Origin: Selaginella moellendorffii
Lineage: Eukaryota; Streptophyta; Lycopodiopsida; Selaginellales; Selaginellaceae
Assembly (NCBI RefSeq): GCF_000143415.4
Contig: NW_003314290.1
Location: 549,470 to 613,469 of the forward strand
Length of the DNA: 64,000 nt
Direction: 5' to 3'
The notes below the pieces were generated by a model that did not search any database, was not told the DNA's origin, and saw nothing but the letters and a program-made list of their open reading frames with translations. Positions 50,538-60,792 of this stretch are shown one piece after another (position 1 is the first letter of the stretch; the number at the start of each line of letters is the position of its first letter). The translations under genes were made by a program, and so were the position numbers.

Positions 50538-53075
50538 CAAGCACTAGAGGGTCAGGACTCGAACCCAACCTCCGTATATGCATCTACGGATGGCATCGCA
50601 CAAGATGCCTGGCGTGACTTCCCACGCTGGTGCACCAACTTATACTTAAAGCGCGCTATAGATCACAACTTAGGAACTTAGTTCCTCTGTACTGCCAAGT
50701 CCTCTCGCTTGACAAGTCTGTGATTATGCATGGACTCCTCCATGCTCGGCCCCATGGGCCACCCCTTTTGAAGTTAGCACCTTCAACTAAGGGATTTGTT
50801 CCCCCCGACTTGCCACTCTCACTTAGCAAGTCATTCGGCCACCGTAACATGGTTCATACATAAGCGTGAAAGTCTTTAACCATCGACTTTCGTTCAAAAC
50901 CCTCTCTTTGAACACTCGGGAACTACTTCCCCAATCTTGATAGTCTCGTATCATGGCAAGCTTCAAGACCATGCTTCTGCTGTGCCACTCTAATTTCACG
51001 CGTTCTATGAACCATTTACACTTGGCTGACTAGGTACTTATCTACCTAGGGGAACGTTCAAGGAACTCTATTCCTTGGCTTGCTAAGGCCTTTCCTTTCG
51101 CAAGCTTGCCAATTACCATATAGTCTAACATGGACAATCCCATGTTTTAGACTCTCTATGGCATCCCGGTCGCTAGTAACAACATGCTTGAGCACTCACT
51201 TGATTCTCCACTCCCAATTTACATAACCACCCTTGGTCATGCCTGTCAATTCCTATGGTTCGGTTCTATCCTTATACTACTTGCCTTTTGGCCTCATACA
51301 TTTCCTTCGGTTATTCTCCTCCAGACTAGGAAGATAACTTTGCACTTTCTACCATGCCTTGGCAAGTATTCATAGGGATGAACCTACCCGACAGCCTAGG
51401 GAGTGGTTCCTCAATCTGAGTTTGCTCACCTTGTAATCCCACACACTAGGATCACCGTTGCTACTTATGGGCCTTTATATGCCCATCACTAGCCTTGCCT
51501 AAATCCCTCTTTGGCTTTGTCCAATTTGGGTAGACAGACTTCTTCTGTCTCCACAACTTTGGACATTTGGATAGCACCTCCTATCCTTCATTCACTAAAG
51601 ACTTTGTCCCTTGGGCATTATCCATTATCCTCATGACACCAAATACCCCCTTTTGGTGTTCTAGAGTGTTTGGGTGTCCCAATGATGGCCTCTCTGACAA
51701 TGAGCATCCCCTTTTCGACATTGACCTACTATGTCACAACATAAGCAATTTATCCCTTATAAGGGTATATCAAACTTCCTTATCCCAATAAGAAGTCTTA
51801 GGTAGTTGCCTTCTACCAGTTTATGAATTATTTTGCACCTTTTGCTTAGTTGCCTCATAGTTGTCAAGTTTTACAACTCATTGTTGTTGCTTCCACACCT
51901 CCATCATTATCTAGGTCACCACACTCTAACCGCATGCTTTCCAGCTTAGGCTATGCTATTCCCATTTCCATTGGAATTCCTTTGGAAGGGGTTCTCATGA
52001 ACCCACCAACTTGACCTCAAGGCAGCACGCCTTGGCACCTTCGGTGTCTCCACACCATCGGCTCCACGAGCCTACTTTTATAACACTTCTTACTTGTGTC
52101 CAGGTATTTTTGCCAAGACCAATATGGTTGTCTCTTAGGCCAATTATCCATTAGCACTGCACCATAGAGTTCATGCACAACTTTGTGTCAAAGTTGTTTT
52201 CTTCCGAGAAACTCTTTCCCACGACTTTAGCATGGCATCTTTTGCCATCAATGAGATACATACTGCTCTCATACTTGGATCTCAAGATCCTCCCCATCCT
52301 TCGTAGGGCACCACACACCTTAGTCCAAATGCTTTCCTCAAGCCCTTAGGATTATTCCTTGACTCTATTGGAGTCATTCAACTTTTTGGACTTTGTTAAT
52401 CTGACGACCCATAAGGTCCTACTTTTGAGGTGCTAACTCACTAGAATACAACTCTTTGTATTAATGTCCTACTCACAAGGACCATATTTTGCAAGTGTTA
52501 CTCCGACACTTGATTTGTTCTCTAGGGGCAACTTTTTGCCCTTTAGGACCACTTGTCCATGTGATGAGAATACCAACTCATCCTCTAAATACACCCCCAA
52601 CTCCTTGGGTTGTTCCAGCATTTATTAGAGGTAGCTCCAGCTACCATTTCAAGGACTTGTGTCCTTTTCTGTATTTGACCTCTCATGGTTATTACTTCTG
52701 GTCTCAAATTCATGAGCACCAACCTCAACTTCATGAGGGTAATCTTGTGATTCCTTTATCATTTTGGAGTCTCTATCTTCCCTGTGATCCCAACTATAGT
52801 TGTTTACCACAACTACATTAGTCAATTTGCTGAGTCAAACGCTCATCTGGATCACATCTTCAACTCAATGAGAAAAACCTTGCACTATTCCCAAGATCCC
52901 AAAGTTGTTCCATCATTGGCCCTTTTCTATCCATCACCTTGCCTACAAGTTCACACATGAACTATAGTGGAGAGCCATGTCTTCCCGACTTGCTACTCCT
53001 CAAGGACAAGCCCACTCCTAGGACCTTTTGATGGTAATATACTTCAGTACCAATAAAAGTTGAACTAATGAACAA
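50538..53075 (-). other. Element A interior, right part
   Basis: Continuation of element A after B. Non-coding, homologous to 46,208-48,735 throughout. Confidence 0.75.
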
Positions 53076-53089
53076 CAATGATACCACAT

Positions 53090-54146
53090 TGTAAATGATT
53101 AAATTTTTCCATTCTACTTTAGTCACTTAACCACACCTCTGGCCACTTCGAGGAGTCTCATTTACAACCTCCATAAGTCCCACTTAGGATTTGGGGCTTG
53201 CTAGCCCCGAGAATGGCATCCATGCCACTCAACCTTTGCACTTGGTCTTAGTGCTCCACGTGTCCGGTCCCATGACCGACACCCCAAGGCACCACCAACA
53301 TACCCTAGGCCATGCCCAATCACCTTGGTCACATAAGTGGTCCAACACCATCTGCATTGCAATTTCGTCTCTCCAAGACTAGGCCATCCGTTCGTGAGTG
53401 GTCATCCCAGATCCACTCTTTAGCATCCTTAGGATGCCCGTAGACATGGGGAATAACCTTCCTCAATATTTCCTTTCTAGTCCCCACCAAGTCCCTTTCA
53501 GTCCTTGGCTGTGTTCGCCAACACTGCCACTGGATCAGGGCCCATAGGCTCGACCACTAAGGCCCACGGTCCTCTGGGACTTCCTCACCGCATGACTGTA
53601 TCCTTGGTCACTACACCAGAGGACTACTCCTCTTCCTTTCCACAGTTTGGGCCTTTGGGACAACATTTCGGAACACCGTGGCCTTACGCAAACCTCGTGG
53701 GTACTCTCCCCGCCTTTTGCCTTTGGGTGCTCTAGCCATGGGCTTAGAGTGAGGTTCTGTTGAGCCACACTAGGTATCCAAGTAGGTAGTGCCACCCACA
53801 CTTGGACTGGGAGTATCGGCCAATCGATCTCTCAGGGGAACTAGAGCCGACTCTTGAACACTTCACCAAGCTACCCCGCTTGTCGGTCCATATTCACTCT
53901 AGTCTTGGACTTCCTAGTGGTCAGTTCATCACCCAACACTAGGTCTGGCCTTCCTGGGCCAAATTGGCCTTTCTTGGCCAAACTGGCTCCACTGCAGTCC
54001 TCCCCCCTACTATACTTTTGGAGCTCACCAAACCCCCCAGGGTCTGGGAGACGAACGCTTTGGGCTTTCACCCTCTCAGACTCGGACTCGGACTCGGGCT
54101 CGGACTCAGACTTGGACTCGGGCTCGGGCTCGGTCTCGGCCTCGGC

Positions 54147-54177
<31 letters not shown>

Positions 54178-54603
54178 CCGGTCTCGGTCTCGGTCCCGGT
54201 CTCAGTCCCGGTCTCGGTCTTGACCTCGGACTCCATCTCGGGTCCTTCTCAGACTCCATCTTGGACTCCGTTTCGAACTCCATCTCGGGTCCATCTCGGA
54301 CTCCATCTTAGACTCCATCTCGGACTCCACCTCGGACTCCAACTCAGGTCCATCTCGGACTCCATCTCGGACACTTCCACGTGTCATGTGTTGGTCCTTT
54401 TGGGTCCCTTTTTGGAGCCTCGCTTATTGCTTGCTTCATGCTTATTCTTTGAGCACTCCGTTAGGAGTTCCACTCCCACTCTCAACCTTTCAAGTCGGAG
54501 CCTTTTAGTCCAAACGTGTTATGCTCGTTTGGCTTTTGCTTCGGCCACTACCACGTGGCACCCTTTTGGCTCCACTTTGGGGCTTAGGGATTTGTGTCTC
54601 ACA
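53090..54603 (-). repeat. Element A 5' LTR
   Basis: 1,514 bp; ends CTCACA directly before the GTTTC duplication. Confidence 0.85.
54080..54370. repeat. CTCGGN array and minisatellite (element A right LTR)
   Basis: About 290 bp, the shortest overall, with CTCAG and CTTGG variants shared with the left LTR of A. Confidence 0.82.
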
Positions 54604-54609
54604 GTTTCA

Positions 54610-55450
54610 TAACGTTATGCCAAGCGAGGAGCATTGTTAAGGGTGGTGGGAGCAAGTGCATACACAAGATCGACAAAATCTTGACGAAGTGCTGGCCACA
54701 ACATTCTTAACTTGATCCACTCCGACATATTTGGCTCCACACGAAACAAGAGGCTTCGGAAACAAACACTAAATTGCATCACCAAATCAGATGACCCTTG
54801 ATGAAGATGATATAATTGTTAGAAGGCATCATCATAATCGTCGGCATATCCAAATGTGCATTCGAAAACATTCGGAAGAACACTCCAATCCCCACGAATG
54901 GTTGCGCTCAAACCATTGTACCACTGCAACGCCATCTCTTGAAGACACATAGGAAACTCACGCAAACATTGAGCATCATCCTCAAAATGATATATGGCAA
55001 TCACCATAAAGTGATTGAATCAATAGTATATATCATCCTTAGAATTTTTGTGAAAGAACTCCAGCCGAATGTGAGGATTGGCACCAAGAGCAAGAGGAGT
55101 TGTACCATGTGCCGAGAATGCCACCATCAACTGAGTTTGGTCATTCAATTGCAACCACATAGCATTAAGCAATTGTACCAACTGTTACTCCAGAGTCAAA
55201 GGAAAAGGAGACTACTAATCTGCCATGAAGATGAACGAAAAGGAAAGAGTAAAAGAAAAGAAATGAAAAAAAGCTAGAAGGAAAGATAAATCTAGACAAT
55301 GCAAAAGTTAGATCTAAACCAAAATCCTGAAAGGAAAGAATAAAAGAAAAGAAATGAAAAAGGTAGATCTAGACAATGCAAAAGTTAGAACTAAACCAAA
55401 ATCCCAAGTTCAAGCACTCCTCAGGGATAATCAAAGGTGCCCCTCACATC
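54610..55450 (-). pseudogene. Gypsy gag remains
   Basis: The minus strand reads EDDAQCLREFPMCLQEMALQ, then WYNGLSATIRGDWSVL. In the next stretch come QGSSDLVMQFSVCFRSL and FVDLVYALAP, the Retrotrans_gag pattern. It is cut at 54,609 by element A, and the missing end (zinc knuckle) lies at about 38,060. Stops and frame changes are present, and an A-rich low-complexity stretch lies near 55,250-55,400. Confidence 0.8.
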
Positions 55451-55456
55451 CACCAA

Positions 55457-55630
55457 TGTGAGTGCATGGAATATAAAAAGGGAATACAGAAAATGTGCAT
55501 ATCAATTAACCTAAAAACTTTAACTTATATACAAGAGCGAATGGTCCAAATTGAAACCAATTCAACAACTACCAAAATCCCACTACACTAAGATTAGTAT
55601 ATGGCATCAGTTGTACACTTGGACCTCACA
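55457..55630 (-). repeat. 5' LTR of the gypsy element
   Basis: 174 bp, TGTGAGTGCAT...CCTCACA. Followed by TAGG, which also precedes the left LTR. Confidence 0.85.
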
Positions 55631-55634
55631 TAGG

Positions 55635-56280
55635 TAAATCATTAATATTATCTGTATTGAGACTAATAAAATTCAATATTAATCTTATGAAGAGACATCT
55701 TATTCCATTTGAATATGAATATTAATAATATCAACAACAAGGCATCACTTCAATGCCATAAATACCAAAATAAAACTAGAAGAAAGAAAAAGTGAATTAC
55801 CATTCAAAACTCTTTAACAACCAAATTAACCAAAGTCAAAAATACTTTGTTTAGTATCCAAAACCAATCCTTTAACAATACTTAACTATAAATAACACTT
55901 CATTAAGGAGTGAATCACCAAAACTCAATAAAATCTAATACCATAGATTAAACATAACCAAATGATATTGATATAGGTAGAATTAACATGCCAATATAGA
56001 AAACCATGTAAAGATAACGATACGATCCTTCATAATACCATTTGGTAAAACAAACTCATCACTGCTAAATCATCATTGAGTGAAACAAGTGTCAAATCCT
56101 TAATGAAGATTACAAACAATCACTAGTTGTAAAGCAATTAACAATTACTTTTCAACTTGCCTTCACAAAACCAAAATATAAAACTTTTATCATTGAGTTA
56201 TATACTTGTCCAACAAAAAAGTAACACCTCAATATAAGGAATCAACTCCTCAAGGTATCGCAGGCTAAAGGATCCTTGAA
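55635..56280. other. AT-rich spacer right of the gypsy element
   Basis: No coding sequence. It may continue the 33,225-33,571 flank. Confidence 0.4.
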
Positions 56281-56289
56281 ATGACGACC

Positions 56290-59200
56290 GAAATAATAAA
56301 GAGTTCATTGGATAAGACTAAATTCAAGATCGAGTCCGAGACAAACTCCAAGACCAAATTCAAGATTGAGTCTGAGACTAAGATCCAAGATCCAAGATTG
56401 GGTCCAAGACCAAGTTGGAGTCTGAGTCTTAAACTGAGTCTGAAGCTAAATATAAGATCAAGTCCAAGACTAAGTCTGATTATTAATATAGGTCAAATGG
56501 TGGCAAAGAGGCCACCCAAGGAAACACTCAAGAGTAGCTCCCACTCTTTGAAGGGAAATCAACTATGGTGCTCCTAGCTTATGTGGAGTGGTGCTTCATT
56601 TAAGTACTATATGGCTCATCTGTCCTCGCTCCTTCCTAGGGGGTTGGGCCTTCCCTTTGGGACAAAACTGGGGGAATAAGGGTACCCATACCCAGCCATT
56701 AGATCATAGTGTTCCCTTGGGGTTTCGAGGCAAGAGATGCACCTAAAGTTTGGAATTTAAAGGTCTTATGATCAAATTTTGTTTTACCAAGGGATGTTAG
56801 GTTGTGGGGGGTTCCAAAAGTATAATAGTGAGTGTGGGGGTTGAACTCTAATGGAACAAGTTTGGAGTTTAGCTAGGAAAGGCCAGTGTGACTTAGGAAG
56901 GCTATACTTATATATTAGGTGATGATATAACCATTAAGGAGTCCAAGACTAAAGTGTATATAGATAGATAAGTGAGATAACTTGGTGAAATGTTCAAGAG
57001 CCAACTCTAGTTCCTTCGGGAGATCAAATGGTCAATGTTCTTAGTCCAAGTATGGGTGGCACTATCTACTTAGATACCTAGCATAGCTTATTAGAACCTC
57101 ACATTAGCCATATGGCTAGGGCACCTAAGGGTGGAAGGTAGGGAGAGTATCCACAAAGCTCATATAAAGTCATAATGTTTTGAAAGGTTATCCCAAAGTC
57201 CCAGATTATAAAAAAGAAAAAGAGCAATCCTCTTGCATAGTGACTAAAGGCATGATCATGTGGTGAAGAAGTCAAAGGTTAGTGAAAATTAGTGGTCGGG
57301 CCTTTGGGCTTTGATTGAGTGGTGGTGTTGGCAAGCATAGCTGTGGATAGAGAGGGACTTAGAGGGTTTAAAGAAGGGACAGGGTGCTCCCCATGTCTCT
57401 GAACATCCTAAGGATGTAAAGGTGTGGTCCTGGGATGACCACTCATGGATATATGGCTTAATCTTTGAGAGATGGGACTATAATACAAGTGGTCCTAGAG
57501 TACCAATGAGACAAGGGTAAATGGATATGGCTTTAGTGTAATGGGCTGAAATATTAATGATACTTTTGGGGTATTTGTTATAGGATCAGACACTTGGAGC
57601 ACTTGGACCAAGTGCAAAGGCTAGATGGTATAAATGCCATTCATGGGGCTAACATGTCCCTAAATTGCAAATAGGATTTATGAAGGTTGTGAATGAGACT
57701 CCTCCAAGAAGTAGAATAGAAAACTTAGTCACTTACAACTTGGTATTGGAGCTATTCCTTATTCTAACTTTTATTAGTTGTTAAATATATCACCATTTAA
57801 TATTAGCATAAGAAGGTTTTAATGTGTGTTTATCCTTGAGGAGTAGCATATTAAGAGGGCATGACTCTCAACTTGAGTTCATACGTGAACATGTGAGTAA
57901 TGTCGTGAATAGAAAAGGGCCAATAAGGGAATGATTTTGGGATCTTAGGAATAGTAAAGATTTCCCTTAGAGAGTTGAGAATGTGATTTATATAAGCATT
58001 TGACTAAGCAAACTAGGTAATATGGTTGTGGTAAACAACTATAGTTGGGATTACGGGAAAGATAAAGACTTCGAAAGAATAAAAGAGTCACAAGAGTATC
58101 CTCATATGGTTAAGGATGGTGCTCATAAGTTTAAGATTAGAGTTAATGACTATAAGAGGTCAAATACAAATAAGGACATATGTCCTTGAAATAGTATCTA
58201 GGGCCACTTTTAATAAAGGCTGGAATAACTAGGAGTTGGGGGGTATATTCAAAGGATGAATAAATGTTCTCATCATATGGAAGCATAGTCCTAAAGTGCC
58301 CACATAACCCACATAGAATGAAGGATAATGAAGTGTCAGAATAACACTTGCAAAGACAGTCATTGTGAATATGATGTGAATATAAAAAGTTGTATTCAAG
58401 TGTGGTGGCACCTCAAAAGTAACCATGAAGCTAGAACCTTATAAAATATTAGATTAGCAAAGTGTGAGACACAAATCCCTAAGCCCCAAAATGGAGGCAA
58501 AAGGGTGCCATATAGTAGTGGTCGAAGTGGAAGTCCAACAAACATAATATTTTGGACCAAAAGCTTTGACTTAGAAAGTTGAGAGCAAGAGTAAAACTCC
58601 AAATAAAGAGCTCAAGGAATGAGTATGAAGCAATTGGTGAACAAGTTTCTAAAAAGGTACACAAGAGGGACTAACATATGGCAAGTGTTATGACACATAA
58701 AAGTGTCGAGATTAAGTCTGAGAAGAAGTTTGAGATGGACTCCAAGGAGTTCAATAAAGAGTCCAAGATGGAGTGTGAGAAGGATTCCGAGAAGGAGTCC
58801 GAGATGGAGTGTGAAATGGGGATTGAGACAAAAACCAAAATTAAGACCAACACAGAGACCAAGATTGAGACTAGAGCCAAGACCGGGGCCAAGTCTGAGT
58901 TGGTGAAGTGTTTAAGAGCTCTAGCTCCCTTGGAAGATCAAATGGTTAGTGCTCCCAATCCAAGTGTGGGTGGCACTACTTACTTGGATACCTGGTATGG
59001 CTCATCAAAATCTTACTCTAGCCACATAACTACAGCACCCAAAGGCAGAAGGTGGGGAGAGTACCCACAAGACTTGTGTTGGGCCACAGTGTTTCGAAAT
59101 GTCATCCCAAAGTCTTGGACTGTGAAAAAAAAAAGGAATAGTCCTCTTGTATACTAACCAAGGATACGGTCATATGGCAAAGAAGTCTTAAAGGTCAATG

Positions 59201-59655
59201 AGACTTACTGGTTGGGCTTTTGAACCCTAACCCAGTGGTGGTGTTGACAAGCACGACTATGGACAAAAAGGGACTTAGTGGGGAGCAAAGAAGGGATATT
59301 AAGGAAGGGTCTCCAGACATCCTAAGGATGCTAAAGTGTGGTCAAGGGATAACCACTCATTGATGGATGGCCCAATTTTTGGGAAATGAGCCTATAGAAT
59401 AGGTGGTCTTAGACTACCCACAAGACAAAGCTAAATGGATATAGCCCTAGCATGACAGGCTAATATATTAGTGGTACCTTTGGGTGTCTATCGTGGGATT
59501 AAACACGTGGAGCACATGGACCAAGTACAAAAGCTTAGTGGTATAGATGCTATTTATGGACCTAGCATATCCCCAAATCGGGAATAAAACTTATGAAGGT
59601 TGTGAGTGAAACTCCTCTAAGTGGTCAAAAGTGTGGTTAAGTGACTAAAGGGGAA
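56290..59655 (+). mobile_element. Element C: decayed relative of A/B in plus orientation
   Basis: The left LTR is truncated at its 5' end (56,290-57,737, with an unrelated insertion of about 350 bp near 56,490-56,850). Next is a primer-binding site TGGTATTGGAGC (57,741-57,752), only about 700 bp of interior, and a right LTR from 58,463 (TGTGAGACACAAATCCC) that loses its end near 59,655. Compared with A/B most differences are C-to-T or G-to-A, which made it AT-rich. Confidence 0.75.
57741..57752 (+). promoter_or_regulatory. Primer-binding site of element C
   Basis: TGGTATTGGAGC, three bases after the LTR end CTTACA, the same spacing as in element B. Confidence 0.75.
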
Positions 59656-60300
59656 TAAGCTCTATTTCGTTAAAGTGGGATTTATTCAGTAAAATGGGAC
59701 TAGGTACAAATTTTCAAGTATTTGAAAATGACGTGAAATTATATGTTTTTTGTCCAGGGGCTAGACATATCTGGGGCATGGTGACTAGCGCGGTGACTTT
59801 ATGTCCAGACTGAGTCCATCTGGTTGTATAATAAATCTCATTGTCAAGGTGAACAAGCCGAATCTGAAGCTAAAGAAGAGCGATGGCATGCGCGCACACA
59901 CTATTTGTTTGTTCATTGAGCGTGTGGTGAGCTTTCCAAGATGAACGTCATTCCTATTAGCCAGACATATCACTTAATGGTGAGAACATTTAGATATTAT
60001 TCAATGTTATCTTTTTCTAACGAATCTAATTGTGAAGGTGTAGCAAGAGGCATTGCTAGTCTGGAGAAGTCATTTAACTCATTTGACCACCCTTAGTGTA
60101 TTTTCATGAAACTAAATAACATTCATATTATTAAGGAATTTCTTTAGTACCTTTTTTTTACAACATAGAGGCTTGCATTTCTTTCAAAGGTGATTTAGTA
60201 AAAGGCCTGAGGGCACATGCCATTCTATTTCTCAGACCGGTATTAAGATATACTAGTGCAAAGGGAAAAAGGTATTTGGTGATCAAGTAAATGGCATGAG
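59656..60300. other. Spacer with short imperfect repeats
   Basis: No gene recognised. TGAGGGCACA(T/C)GC(C/T)ATT occurs near 60,208 and 60,297, and a related GGGCCACACGCCATATTATT near 60,704, so an old tandem or hairpin element is possible. Confidence 0.35.
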
Positions 60301-60319
60301 GGCACACGCTATTATAAGC

Positions 60320-60600
60320 CTAAGCGCTAGTGGACACCTCCTTTTTGGTACTCTTAGCGGTACTATCATCCTTCTCCGGGTCAGTTGTTTTGCTTTGGAT
60401 TGTTGTCTCTGACGTTACTGGGGCGTTCTCGATAGTTGTTAATGTTGCCGTTTGTTCAGAAAAATGATCACCTGGAGTATAGTACGGGGAGTTTGGAAGA
60501 CTTATATATTCTACATCTTCACCTATCTCCTTCTCCGTTTCCTTTTCTGCCTCACTTACAGATTTTATGCTTGCCATGAGAACGCTCTTCACCCTAAAAT
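60320..60600 (-). other. Possible 3' exon or separate small coding exon
   Basis: The minus strand has an acceptor (TATTTTAG|GGTGAAGAGC) at about 60,598, then a frame with EAEKETEKEIGEDVEYISLP, TTDPEKDDSTAKSTKKEV and a stop. A donor after TGTGTGAG (about 60,780) would splice to it, but the joined frame does not continue the DUF7869-like protein. It may be a 3' UTR exon or an alternative end. Confidence 0.3.
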
Positions 60601-60792
60601 ATGGAGTTCGTTGTGTTATAAAAGGAAACCAACACACATGCTGCAAGGGAATGATGGTACATAAAGTACGTAAGCCCACAATATGGGTTTATGTGCCATT
60701 AATATGGGCCACACGCCATATTATTAGATTTATGCACGTGTGATTGGTAAATGCATATGTCACATCATCTTTGTTTTACCTCACACACTATA

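Larger units (their letters stand above)
38193..54603 (-). mobile_element. Element A: large non-autonomous LTR retrotransposon (LARD-like), nested host of element B
   Basis: LTRs at 38,193-39,819 and 53,090-54,603, flanked by GTTTC at 38,188-38,192 and 54,604-54,608, inside the gypsy gag. The orientation is set by a tRNA-Met-like site (minus strand TGGTATCATTG, 53,076-53,086) next to the right LTR and a GGGTGGTGGAGT purine tract next to the left one. The interior (39,820-41,312 plus 50,538-53,089) is about 4,045 bp and has no retrotransposon protein. The two LTRs share private variants (AAATTTTTCC, CTTAGGGATTTGTGTCT) not seen in the inner LTRs. Confidence 0.9.
33572..55630 (-). mobile_element. 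Ty3/gypsy LTR retrotransposon, split by nested elements
   Basis: Bounded by 176- and 174-bp LTRs with TGTGAG...CTCACA ends and flanked by TAGG on both sides (4 clear bases of the expected 4-5-bp duplication). Transcription runs right to left. A purine tract (AGAGAAGGGGATGA on the minus strand) directly precedes the left LTR. TTGGTGGATGTGAGG follows the right LTR as a probable primer-binding site. Without the 16.4-kb insertion (38,193-54,608) the element is about 5.6 kb. Protein remains are listed separately. Confidence 0.85.

Noticed and set aside
49470-50681. Long open frames (up to about 400 codons) of Ser-Asp, Gly-Leu or Arg-Ser dipeptides across the LTR arrays, on both strands
   Set aside because: Produced by a stop-free CTCGGN repeat open in many frames at once. 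Frame content differs between LTR copies and there are no splice or family signals.
38193-54603. Regularly spaced direct repeats resembling a CRISPR or satellite block
   Set aside because: Repeat units are 1.5-1.8-kb LTRs with TG...CA ends and target-site duplications; the host DNA is eukaryotic.
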